NCBI GenBank assembly: GCA_963582935.1
Contig: CAUZSH010000053.1
Span: 1-14,501, forward strand
Direction: 5' to 3'
Origin: CAUZSH01 sp963582935
GTDB lineage: Bacteria > Pseudomonadota > Gammaproteobacteria > Francisellales > Francisellaceae
DNA: 14,501 bases
Shown: positions 1-7,092 of the stretch, one piece after another
Numbering within the stretch: position 1 is the stretch's first letter
Layout: every line of letters begins with the position of its first letter
Notes under the pieces: generated by a model
What the model was told of the DNA's origin: nothing
What the model saw: only the letters and a program-made list of their open reading frames with translations
Database searches by the model: none
Position numbers and translations under genes: made by a program

Positions 1-75
1 AAGAAGCTAAAAAAGAAAATCTATCTGGCGTCTCCGACACGACTAGATTCTTCATTTTCAGCCAAGCCTATCTCA

Positions 76-116
76 GACTACTCGACCTCGACTTCGTCTC
101 TACTTGTCTCGCAGCG
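76..116. repeat. Degenerate copy of the IS200-associated repeat, next to dnaJ
   Basis: By eye, 76-116 matches 6651-6691 at 37 of 41 positions without gaps. The first 15 bases and the last 12 are identical. The match fades to the left of 76 and stops abruptly at 116, two bases from the dnaJ stop codon. In the other copy the matched block lies just 3' of a decayed IS200-type transposase gene. This may be a relic of the same element's right part, or a dispersed repeat that the element carries. No transposase remnant is seen at this copy. Confidence 0.6.
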
Positions 117-118
117 TA

Positions 119-1258
119 TTAACTTCGCATATCATCAAAAAAAGTTTTCACATTATCAAACCAGCTTTTGGAGCGTGGGCTATGCTTATGATTTCTTTGA
201 CCTATCGAATCACTAAGTTTTTTAAGGAGTTCTTTTTGCTCTACATTTAAGTTTACTGGCGTTTCAATAACGACCTTGCAGAACAAGTCACCGATAACAC
301 CACCACGCAGAGGTTTGACACCTTTTCCACGAAGACGGAACATCTTACCTGATTGCGTCTCATCTGGGATTTTAAGCTTAACCTGTCCATTAATTGTCGG
401 AACATCTAGCTCGCCACCTAAACAAGCATCAATAATGCTAATTGGCACTTCACAATACAGGTCATTCCCTTCACGAGAAAATATTTTATGTTCTCTCACG
501 CGCACCTGTACATACAAATCACCAGAAGATGCGCCTCGCTCTCCTGCTTCTCCTTCGCCTGAAAGACGAATTCGATCGCCTGTGTCAATGCCTGATGGAA
601 TCTTAACCGACAGGATTTTTGTATCTTGTACTTTTCCCTGACCATGACAACTAAAGCAAGGATCTTTGATGGTTTGACCTGCACCATGACAAGCAGGGCA
701 AGTTTGCTGAAATACAGAGAAGGGCCCTTGTGACATGCGCACAACACCTGCGCCATTACAAGTCGTACAAGTGACGGCATTCGCACGAGAGCGAGACCCT
801 GTTTCATGGCACGTTTGACAACCCACCATGGCTGGAACCTTGATATTTTTTGTCACCCCATGCACGGCCTCTTCAAGCGAAACATCAAGGGTATAACGCA
901 GATCAGCGCCTCTTTGAGCCTGTTGACGACGTTGTCCGCCGCCGCCACCAAAAATATCACCAAAAATATCGCCGAAGGCATCTCCGAATCCACCAGCTCC
1001 GCCGCCGCCAAATCCACCGCCACCAGCATTTTGGTTGACACCCGCATGACCAAACTGATCATAGGCCGCCCGCTTTTGAGCGTCACTTAAAATTTCATAA
1101 GCCTCTTTAATCTCTTTGAATTTTTCTTCTGCTTGCTGAACATTATCAGTATTGCGGTCAGGATGATGTTTCATCGCAAGCTTTCTATAGGCTCGTTTGA
1201 TCTCTGGATCGCTTGCTGTTTTGCTAACACCAAGCACTTCATAATAATCTCTAGGCAT
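119..1258 (-). CDS. dnaJ: Chaperone protein DnaJ (Hsp40)
   Basis: DnaJ is the cytoplasmic co-chaperone that delivers unfolded clients to DnaK and stimulates its ATPase. Counting from the chosen ATG, the J domain fills residues about 4-70, with HPD at 32-34. A Gly/Phe-rich linker follows at about 70-108. The zinc-finger domain has four Cys pairs (147/150, 164/167, 187/190, 201/204), and then come the substrate-binding beta domains. The length of 379 aa matches the family, and the C-terminus ends in FFDDMRS, like other gammaproteobacterial DnaJ. An in-frame GTG lies two codons upstream (1264), but the ATG giving MPRDYYEVLG fits the family start better. The first zinc motif reads CQTCHETG, with Glu where Gly is usual. 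It lies downstream of dnaK and is separated from it by a strong terminator-like hairpin, so it may be expressed by read-through or from a promoter of its own. Confidence 0.97.
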   Translation of the reverse strand: MPRDYYEVLGVSKTASDPEIKRAYRKLAMKHHPDRNTDNVQQAEEKFKEIKEAYEILSDAQKRAAYDQFGHAGVNQNAGGGGFGGGGAGGFGDAFGDIFGDIFGGGGGQRRQQAQRGADLRYTLDVSLEEAVHGVTKNIKVPAMVGCQTCHETGSRSRANAVTCTTCNGAGVVRMSQGPFSVFQQTCPACHGAGQTIKDPCFSCHGQGKVQDTKILSVKIPSGIDTGDRIRLSGEGEAGERGASSGDLYVQVRVREHKIFSREGNDLYCEVPISIIDACLGGELDVPTINGQVKLKIPDETQSGKMFRLRGKGVKPLRGGVIGDLFCKVVIETPVNLNVEQKELLKKLSDSIGQRNHKHSPRSKSWFDNVKTFFDDMRS

Positions 1259-1301
1259 GATCACACCGTTATATTTATGGTTTAGTTATTTCTCTTATAC
1301 A

Positions 1302-1327
1302 AAAAATGCGGGCAACCCCGCATTTTT
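1302..1327 (-). terminator. Strong hairpin terminator between dnaK and dnaJ
   Basis: An 11-bp perfect stem (arms AAAAATGCGGG at 1302-1312 and CCCGCATTTTT at 1317-1327) with a CAAC loop, flanked by A and T runs. It has the form of a rho-independent terminator on either strand. Because dnaK and dnaJ are both read on the minus strand, it probably lowers transcription from dnaK into dnaJ. Confidence 0.8.
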
Positions 1328-1360
1328 CAACTCATCATATATGAAAAAGTGACATTCTAC

Positions 1361-3295
1361 TTATTTTTTATCGTCTTTTACTTCTTCAAATTCAGCATCT
1401 ACAACGTCTTCTTGTGCTTTTGCCTCAGGCTGGTCAGATTGCTCCGCACCTGCTTCAGCGGCACCCGCTTGTGCTTGTGCATCTTCATACGCTTTTTGAG
1501 CGATAGGTGCAAAAACCTCTTCAAGTGCTTTTGTTTTAGTTTCGATGGCTTCTTTATCATCCGCCTTCAACACCTCTTCAAGCTCTTTTGCAATGGCTTC
1601 AACTTTTTCTTTTTCTTCAGCCGTTACTTTTTCGCCTAAGTCTTCAAGTGATTTGCGCGCTGAATGAAGCAAAGAATCACCTGCATTACGTGCAGAAACC
1701 AATTCTTGGAACGCTTTATCCGCATCCGCATTCACTTCAGCATCTTGCACCATTTTATCAATCTCATCATCTGAGATCCCACTAGAGGCTTTGATCACAA
1801 TATTTTGTGTTTTACCCGTTGCTTTATCTTTAGCAGATACGTTCAAAATACCATTGGCATCAATATCAAACGTTACTTCAATTTGTGGCATTCCACGTGG
1901 TGAAGGTGGGATCTCTGTCAGATCAAATCGACCTAATGACTTGTTTGCAGACGCCATCTCACGCTCACCTTGCATTACATGAATGGTGACCGCAGGTTGA
2001 TTATCATCTGCCGTTGAGAATGTTTGTGACTTCTTAGTTGGGATTGTTGTATTACGATCAATCAACTTGCTCATCACGCCACCCATGGTCTCAATACCAA
2101 GAGATAGTGGACAAACATCTAGTAATAAAACATCTTTCACATCACCAGATAATACACCGGCTTGAATCGCTGCACCCATGGCAACAGCTTCATCAGGGTT
2201 CACGTCACGACGTGGCTCTTTAGCAAAGAAATCTTTAACGGCTTCTTGAACCATTGGCATACGTGTTTGACCACCCACCAAAATAACATCGGTAATATCG
2301 GAAACAGAAAGGCCCGCGTCTTCTAGTGCTTTTTTGCAAGGCGCCATGGTACGTTTAACAAGATCACCTACTAGTGATTCAAATTTTGCACGCGTAATTT
2401 TGATATTCAAATGCTTAGGACCTGTTGCATCAGCTGTGACATAAGGAAGGTTCACATCTGTTTGCTGTGTAGAGGAAAGCTCAATTTTTGCTTTCTCAGC
2501 GGCTTCTTTAATACGTTGGAGCGCAAGTGGATCATTATGTAAATCAATGCCTTGCTCTTTTTTGAACTCGTCAATCAAGTAATTCATTAACGCTAAATCA
2601 AAATCTTCACCGCCTAAGAAAGTATCGCCATTTGTGGCTAGTACTTCAATTTGGCTATCGCCATCAACATTTGCAATTTCAATAATAGACACATCAAATG
2701 TACCACCACCTAAGTCATAAGCGGCGATGGTTTGCTCGGCTTTCTTTTGATCCATACCATAAGCAAGTGCGGCAGCTGTTGGCTCGTTAATAATACGTTT
2801 TACATCAAGACCCGCAATACGGCCCGCATCTTTGGTTGCTTGACGTTGCGCATCATTAAAGTAAGCAGGAACCGTAATAACGGCTTCTGTTACGGTTTCA
2901 CCTAAATAATCTTCCGCTGTTTTTTTCATTTTACGTAAGACTTCAGCGGCAATTTGTGGTGGAGCTAACTTTTTGTCTTTGATCAACACCCATGCATCAC
3001 CATTATCAGCTTTGATGATTTTGTATGGTACTTTTTTGATAATGTCATCTTGGACAATTTTGCCATCGAAAGTACGACCAATTAGACGCTTTGAAGCGAA
3101 AACAGTATTTTCAGCATTGGTGACTGCTTGGCGTTTAGCCGGTTGACCCACAAGAACTTCACCATCTGTGTAAGCCACAATTGATGGTGTGGTGCGTTGA
3201 CCTTCGTGATTTTCTAGGATTTTAGCTTCTTTGCCGTCCATAATAGCGACACAAGAGTTTGTTGTTCCTAAATCAATTCCGATTATTTTACCCAT
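1361..3295 (-). CDS. dnaK: Chaperone protein DnaK (Hsp70)
   Basis: DnaK is the ATP-dependent Hsp70 chaperone of the cytoplasm, working with DnaJ and GrpE. The 644-aa product has the ATPase phosphate loop GIDLGTTNSC at residues 6-15, the second phosphate motif DLGGGTFDVSI near 195-205, and the signature VILVGGQTRMP. The interdomain linker VLLLDV is followed by the peptide-binding domain (PLSLGIETMGG) and a helical lid. The acidic tail ends EFEEVKDDKK, close to the E. coli end. A clear ribosome-binding site (AGGAG) lies 10 nt before the ATG. Residue 395, right after the linker, is Cys where E. coli DnaK has Thr; BiP, the Hsp70 of the endoplasmic reticulum, also has Cys in this motif. The gene has its own predicted sigma-32 promoter and follows grpE. 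Confidence 0.98.
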   Translation of the reverse strand: MGKIIGIDLGTTNSCVAIMDGKEAKILENHEGQRTTPSIVAYTDGEVLVGQPAKRQAVTNAENTVFASKRLIGRTFDGKIVQDDIIKKVPYKIIKADNGDAWVLIKDKKLAPPQIAAEVLRKMKKTAEDYLGETVTEAVITVPAYFNDAQRQATKDAGRIAGLDVKRIINEPTAAALAYGMDQKKAEQTIAAYDLGGGTFDVSIIEIANVDGDSQIEVLATNGDTFLGGEDFDLALMNYLIDEFKKEQGIDLHNDPLALQRIKEAAEKAKIELSSTQQTDVNLPYVTADATGPKHLNIKITRAKFESLVGDLVKRTMAPCKKALEDAGLSVSDITDVILVGGQTRMPMVQEAVKDFFAKEPRRDVNPDEAVAMGAAIQAGVLSGDVKDVLLLDVCPLSLGIETMGGVMSKLIDRNTTIPTKKSQTFSTADDNQPAVTIHVMQGEREMASANKSLGRFDLTEIPPSPRGMPQIEVTFDIDANGILNVSAKDKATGKTQNIVIKASSGISDDEIDKMVQDAEVNADADKAFQELVSARNAGDSLLHSARKSLEDLGEKVTAEEKEKVEAIAKELEEVLKADDKEAIETKTKALEEVFAPIAQKAYEDAQAQAGAAEAGAEQSDQPEAKAQEDVVDAEFEEVKDDKK

Positions 3296-3350
3296 TATTC
3301 ATTTCTCCTATTAAGATAAATTTAAAACTTTTTATTCTGCTTGGTTAGTA

Positions 3351-3378
3351 AAGTGGTGCCACTTATTCTTTTTTCAAG
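3351..3378 (-). promoter_or_regulatory. Predicted sigma-32 heat-shock promoter of dnaK
   Basis: On the minus strand a -35 box CTTGAAA (3372-3378) is followed by a 13-nt spacer and CACCACTT (3351-3358). The sigma-32 consensus is CTTGAAA, 11-16 nt, CCCCATNT. The -35 box is perfect and the -10 box has two mismatches. Transcription would start about 45-50 nt upstream of the dnaK start codon. The promoter in front of grpE has the same spacing and nearly the same -10 box, which makes chance less likely. Confidence 0.72.
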
Positions 3379-3408
3379 TGTTTTTAGCAACTTTTTTGTA
3401 TTTCGTTT

Positions 3409-3993
3409 CTAGCCTTGACTCACCACGACACGAGCTGGGCGAATCACACGACCATTAAGCTCATATCCTTTTTGAAAGACCGCAATCACGGTATTTGGCT
3501 CTACATCTGGATTGGGCTGCATCACCATTGCTTCATGTGAATTTGGATCAAATTTTTCACCCATTGGGTCAATTTGCTTTAAACCAAATTTAGAAACTGT
3601 ATCCACAAACATTTTCATGGTCATTTCCACACCTTCACGCATAGAGATAACCTCTGGGTTATCGCTCTCTACTTCTGTCGCTTTTTCCATGCTATCGACC
3701 ACGGGCAATAAGTCTTGCGCAAATCTCTCAAGTGCAAACTTGCGCGCATTGGTCACATCTCTTTCTGAACGACGACGGATATTTTCCATCTCGGCATGTG
3801 CGCGAAGATATTGATCTTTAGATTCTTGCTCAGATTCTTCTGATTGATCTAAACGTTTTTGCAAGACTTCAATTTGTTCTATTAACTCATTTGCAGAAGC
3901 TGCCTCAAGTGCTTCGTCTTCTACCAGCTCCGCTTCTATATCTTCAATTTCAATATTATCTACGGCTTCTTTAGAATCTTTTGCTTTACCCAT
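3409..3993 (-). CDS. grpE: Nucleotide exchange factor GrpE
   Basis: GrpE releases ADP from DnaK and so resets the chaperone cycle. The 194-aa product has an acidic N-terminal part (residues about 8-40) and a long Glu/Gln/Lys/Arg-rich helix that would form the dimer coiled coil (about 38-100). The C-terminal beta domain carries the family signature, ending in FQKGYELNGRVIRPARVVVS. The length is normal for GrpE. An AGGAA ribosome-binding site lies about 10 nt before the ATG. It lies 113 nt upstream of dnaK on the same strand, as in many proteobacteria, and a predicted sigma-32 promoter precedes it. Confidence 0.97.
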   Translation of the reverse strand: MGKAKDSKEAVDNIEIEDIEAELVEDEALEAASANELIEQIEVLQKRLDQSEESEQESKDQYLRAHAEMENIRRRSERDVTNARKFALERFAQDLLPVVDSMEKATEVESDNPEVISMREGVEMTMKMFVDTVSKFGLKQIDPMGEKFDPNSHEAMVMQPNPDVEPNTVIAVFQKGYELNGRVIRPARVVVSQG

Positions 3994-4033
3994 TAGTACG
4001 TTCCTATCATCATCTTTATTTCGTTGATGTAGT

Positions 4034-4061
4034 AACTGGTGTCATTTTGGTGAATTTCAAG
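4034..4061 (-). promoter_or_regulatory. Predicted sigma-32 heat-shock promoter of grpE
   Basis: Minus strand: a -35 box CTTGAAA (4055-4061), a 13-nt spacer, then CACCAGTT (4034-4041), against the sigma-32 consensus CTTGAAA - CCCCATNT. The leader to the grpE start codon would be about 35 nt. An 8-base direct repeat, TACCAAAT twice at a 12-bp period (4078-4097), lies just upstream of the -35 box. Confidence 0.72.
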
Positions 4062-4209
4062 GGATTATTTGAAGGATATTTGGTATTTTATTTGGTAATC
4101 CCTAACAGACAAAAGCGAAGCATAACACAAATTGCGCTTTACTCTTCATAGATTTGAATTACATATTGTGCTTTAAAGTTTATGGTTACACCACTCGCTA
4201 TGTATACAT

Positions 4210-4869
4210 TCAAAACACCCCTTCATCCCGCATGCTCAAATACCCATCATTGGTGATAATCACATGATCCAATAACTCAACCCCTAATAACTTCCCACAC
4301 TCTTTCAATCGCTTTGTCACCAACAAATCTTCCCGACTTGCCACAAGTGATCCGCTCGGGTGATTATGCGCCACAATGATTGACGCCGCGCGATCTGTTA
4401 AAGCATCTGCAAACACCTTCCCTAGATGCACCAAGGAACTGTTTAATGTACCGATAGAAATCACCCTTTTTTCAATCAAGTGGTTTGCGCCATCCAAGGT
4501 AATGGCTAAAAAATATTCTTGCCGCTTATTTTTGTATTCCTGAAGCACTTGATAAATATCTTCTGCCGAGGTGATTTTTTTATTTTGCTTAATCAGATAC
4601 CGCTTCGATAACTCAATGGCAGATAAAACCTGTAATGCCTTTGCCTTTCCCAACCCATGAATTGCAATCAACTTTTCTAAATCAAAATGTTCAAAATCAT
4701 CTTCAAATAATTTTATAATTTTCTTTGAAAGCTTTAAAACATCTTTTCCTTTTGTGCCACTCCCTAAAACAATCGCCAAAAGCTCATAATCCTTTAATGC
4801 TTCAGCACCTTTTTTGGTTAATTTCTCTCTTGGTTTATCAAAACTACTTAATTCGTTAATGGCTCTCAT
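4210..4869 (-). CDS. radC: RadC family JAB/MPN domain protein
   Basis: RadC was once linked to DNA repair. Its biochemical role is unsettled, although the fold is that of a JAMM metalloprotease. The 219-aa product has an N-terminal part with a helix-hairpin-helix motif (IHGLGKAKALQ, about 70-80) and a C-terminal JAMM domain with HNHPSG (metal ligands H168 and H170) and D181; E118 is the likely catalytic acid. The set is complete, so the protein should be functional. It is read on the minus strand 216 nt upstream of grpE, but grpE has its own promoter. It is divergent from mltA. GGAAA lies about 12 nt before the ATG. Confidence 0.95.
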   Translation of the reverse strand: MRAINELSSFDKPREKLTKKGAEALKDYELLAIVLGSGTKGKDVLKLSKKIIKLFEDDFEHFDLEKLIAIHGLGKAKALQVLSAIELSKRYLIKQNKKITSAEDIYQVLQEYKNKRQEYFLAITLDGANHLIEKRVISIGTLNSSLVHLGKVFADALTDRAASIIVAHNHPSGSLVASREDLLVTKRLKECGKLLGVELLDHVIITNDGYLSMRDEGVF

Positions 4870-5040
4870 TCACTGTTTTCCATGTGTGCGCCAGTTTCTT
4901 ATTAAAAGTCCACGTTCAATACCTATCCAATAAGTTATAAAAAAACGTCCCCTTTTGCAATCATACCATAGCCTCACTTGACGAAATGAAACTTGCCAGC
5001 AAAACTATAAACACACGACTCTACTTTTCAAACACACCTT

Positions 5041-6138
5041 ATGCGCTATGCAACACTCACAGCATTATCTATTGGAATCTTGCTCCAAGGATGCTCTGCA
5101 AATTACTTAAATAAAACAGCCTATCCCTATCAAAAACTTCCAGGCTGGGATTCAGGCGATCAGATTGCCTCTATGTATGCCTTAAGACAATCCTGCCGCG
5201 TCATTATAAAAGATAATGACAAACGAACCGTCGATCAAAACTGGCTAAAGGCCTGTCATGCCATTTTGTCTGAGAAACCACAAACAGATACGGCAAGCCG
5301 TAGGCTTATTGAGGAATACTTTACCCCTTACCGACTGAGCCTCAAAGACACCAGCTCAGGGCATTTTACGGGTTATTATCAACCTACACTCCTTGGTAGC
5401 CCTGTTAAAACATCAGAATATACAGTTCCCATTTATAAAAGACCCGACAGCCTTATCCGAAAAACACTCAAAGATGGAAACGCCAAATACGGCATGATGA
5501 AAAATGGCAGGTTTGTACCCTATTATTCAAGAGAAGAAATTGCTGATGGTAATTTATTTTCCAAGAAGGATATTATTGCTTGGCTGCCTAACCGTACTGA
5601 ACGTGCTTTTTTGCAAATTCAAGGCTCTGGTCGTATCTATTTCCCTGATGGTAAGAGCATTTTAGTAGGATATTCCGCACAAAATGGGCACCCTTATCGC
5701 CCTATCGGTCGCGCATTACTCGAGCAAAAAGAATTACCACGCGACCAGATCACCATGCAATCTATCAAAGAATGGTTAGACGATAATCCCAAAAAAGCCG
5801 ATGAGATCTTAGACTATGATCCTTCGTTTGTTTTCTTTAAAGTGCTGGATCAATCAAACCCAGTAGGCGCACAAGGCGTTGAGCTAACACCGAAGATTTC
5901 CCTCGCTGTAGATTGGCGTTTTACACGCTATGGCACGCCTGTATGGCTCAACACCACCTATGAAACCGCTGATGGGAAAGAACATGAACTACAAAAACTC
6001 ATGGTGGCACAAGATACGGGTGGTGCCATCAGAGGCCCAAACCGTGGAGATGTTTTCTGGGGGTTTGGTCATGCTGCTGAATATACGGCTGGACACATGA
6101 ATAGCAAAGGTGAAATGTGGGTGCTTCTGCCTAAATAA
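5041..6138 (+). CDS. mltA: Membrane-bound lytic murein transglycosylase A
   Basis: MltA cuts peptidoglycan glycan strands to 1,6-anhydromuropeptides from the inner face of the outer membrane. The 365-aa product begins with a lipoprotein signal peptide whose lipobox LLQGC places the acylated Cys at residue 18. The MltA barrel domain follows (FTGYYQPTLLGS near 115; IQGSGRIYFPDG near 195). The C-terminal 3D domain has AQDTGGAIRGPNRGDVFWG, containing the conserved Asp residues of the active site. The length matches the family. No good ribosome-binding site is visible before the ATG at 5041, but this start gives a full signal peptide. The gene is monocistronic: the next reading frame downstream is a truncated remnant. 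Confidence 0.96.
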   Translation: MRYATLTALSIGILLQGCSANYLNKTAYPYQKLPGWDSGDQIASMYALRQSCRVIIKDNDKRTVDQNWLKACHAILSEKPQTDTASRRLIEEYFTPYRLSLKDTSSGHFTGYYQPTLLGSPVKTSEYTVPIYKRPDSLIRKTLKDGNAKYGMMKNGRFVPYYSREEIADGNLFSKKDIIAWLPNRTERAFLQIQGSGRIYFPDGKSILVGYSAQNGHPYRPIGRALLEQKELPRDQITMQSIKEWLDDNPKKADEILDYDPSFVFFKVLDQSNPVGAQGVELTPKISLAVDWRFTRYGTPVWLNTTYETADGKEHELQKLMVAQDTGGAIRGPNRGDVFWGFGHAAEYTAGHMNSKGEMWVLLPK

Positions 6139-6232
6139 CCGATACGGAAGACCTCAAAAAGGTGTGCACATTTGATTTTAGTGATTCAGACCGCCATACT
6201 TATCATATCAAGTTATTAAAGTAGCAGTCTGT

Positions 6233-6355
6233 ATGAAACATAGGTTTTTAATTTTTATAATGCTTCTGTTTCCATTTTCGATATCCGCTCAAGAGGTGAA
6301 CATTCATCTAAAAATAGATTCCCACGGACCTGGTCCGTGGTGCTTGGCGGCGTAG
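6233..6355 (+). pseudogene. Truncated 5' end of a secreted-protein gene
   Basis: A 40-codon frame starts MKHRFLIFIMLLFPFSISA followed by QE. This is a good Sec signal peptide (basic start, hydrophobic core, SISA/QE cleavage site) with about nine mature residues after it. From about 6315 the sequence turns into the GC-richer hairpin region, and the frame ends at a TAG within it (6353-6355). I read this as a gene cut off by insertion of the IS200-type element. The mature part is too short to name a family. Confidence 0.55.
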
Positions 6356-6453
6356 CCGCTGCATAACTACGTTATGCCCAATTACAGATCTAATTCGATC
6401 TGACCTGCGTGTTGCTCGGTCGTTCATAGAAGATTTTGGCTCCTGCCAAAATC
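6322..6453. repeat. Array of five perfect hairpins
   Basis: Five consecutive perfect inverted repeats: CCACGGACC/GGTCCGTGG (6322-6340, 1-nt loop), GCGGC/GCCGC (6347-6359, GTA loop), GCATAAC/GTTATGC (6361-6377, TAC loop), CAGATC/GATCTG (6385-6402, 6-nt loop) and GATTTTGGC/GCCAAAATC (6432-6453, TCCT loop). Weaker stems continue to about 6588 (AGCCA/TGGCT at 6542-6563; a bulged CTGGGAA/TTCCAG stem at 6571-6588). The arrangement suggests a folded single-stranded DNA end or a structured RNA belonging to the IS200-type element. A 102-codon minus-strand frame crosses it, but that frame is unlikely to be a protein. Confidence 0.7.
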
Positions 6454-6650
6454 GAATCACTACCCTCGCAGATGGTTTTGCCTCAGACGCCCACCTCCGT
6501 ACCGATCTTCCAAAAAACAAGCCTACAGTCTCGTTTTTGAAAGCCAGTACTGCGTATATGGCTCTACGGGCTGGGAAATACCTTCCAGCTTCCAAAGGTC
6601 GAAGCGCTACGCACAATCTCTCAATGGAGCCGAAAGGCAGCCCTTCTGAG

Positions 6651-6691
6651 GACTACTCGACCTCGGCTTCGCCTCTCCCTGTCTCGCAGCG
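6651..6691. repeat. Second copy of the 41-base repeat, within the IS200-type element
   Basis: Matches 76-116 at 37 of 41 positions. Here it lies 14 nt past the tnpA stop codon on the transposase strand. The match ends exactly at 6691 and does not extend into tnpA, so the repeat boundary is independent of the gene. It is rich in CGAG/CTCG steps and can form small stems. Confidence 0.6.
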
Positions 6692-6705
6692 GAATCCTCT
6701 TTCCC

Positions 6706-7092
6706 TTAGTGCTCGATATATTTACGGATAACCTCTTCATCAACGCCTACGCTACTGACGAAAAAGCCTGGCGACCAAAAAACATTTTCTTTCCAATATA
6801 CATCTTTTAACCAACTGAATTTATTTCGTAAACATACCGTCGACTGGCTTTTAAGATCCCGCATCACATCTGAAATACTATATTTTGCTGGAATTACCAT
6901 TATCATATGGACATGATCGCCATCAAAGCCAACCGACTCAAGTATAACGCCAGGCATACTTCTTAGTAGCTTCGTCATACACCAGTTAAAGTATGAGAAA
7001 ACTCCCGGATTCAAGACCTTGCGGCGGTATTTACATACCCTTACAATATGATATTGAAGCCTGTATACGCCATGCGCTGATTTATATGGCAA
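6706..7092 (-). pseudogene. tnpA: IS200/IS605 family transposase TnpA, decayed
   Basis: TnpA is the small Y1 HUH transposase that moves IS200-type elements as single-stranded DNA. The frame shows the usual order: YRLQYHIVRVCKYRRKVL near the start, the HUH motif DHVHMIMVIP, LKSQS, KVYWKEN-like VYWKENVFWSPG, and the helix VIRKYIEH with the catalytic Tyr. The TAA stop replaces the next residue, where relatives have Gln (YxxxQ, a metal ligand). Reading on past the stop gives GKEDSAARQGEAKPR and stays open to a TAG at 6608-6610. At the 5' end there is no ATG, only TTG codons (7092, 7131), and the frame runs antisense into a lipoprotein signal sequence. The gene therefore looks broken at both ends. 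If the TAA were tolerated, a protein lacking the Gln could still be made, but activity is doubtful. Confidence 0.8.

Larger units (their letters stand above)
6311..7092 (-). mobile_element. Decayed IS200/IS605-type insertion element
   Basis: This is the approximate extent of an IS200-like unit: a tnpA remnant (6706-7092) followed on the same strand by about 390 bases of GC-richer, hairpin-rich non-coding DNA ending near 6311-6321. The last perfect hairpin (6322-6340) is where a subterminal right-end hairpin would be expected. No matching left-end hairpin is seen beyond 7092, where a lipoprotein gene fragment starts on the other strand, so the left end seems lost. No tnpB or iscB frame is present. 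Borders are estimates. Confidence 0.6.

Noticed and set aside
1..75. Possible end of a gene downstream of dnaJ
   Set aside because: A plus-strand frame is open here, but it runs on antisense into dnaJ and has no recognisable features. I see nothing certain in these bases apart from a weak stem (AATCTA/TAGATT) and faded repeat similarity near the right end.
276..1090. Plus-strand and alternative-frame reading frames within dnaJ, and similar ones within dnaK, grpE and purM
   Set aside because: They are shadows of well-supported genes, with no start signals or recognisable domains.
6308..6616. A 102-codon minus-strand frame across the hairpin region
   Set aside because: It has a TTG start, a composition rich in Arg, and passes through five perfect palindromes. 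The DNA structure explains the sequence better than a protein does. I cannot exclude that it is a relic of coding DNA.
6311..7092. TnpA as a domesticated RAYT with flanking REP sequences
   Set aside because: The motifs fit the IS200 type, no paired REP copies flank it on both sides, and the gene is broken at both ends.
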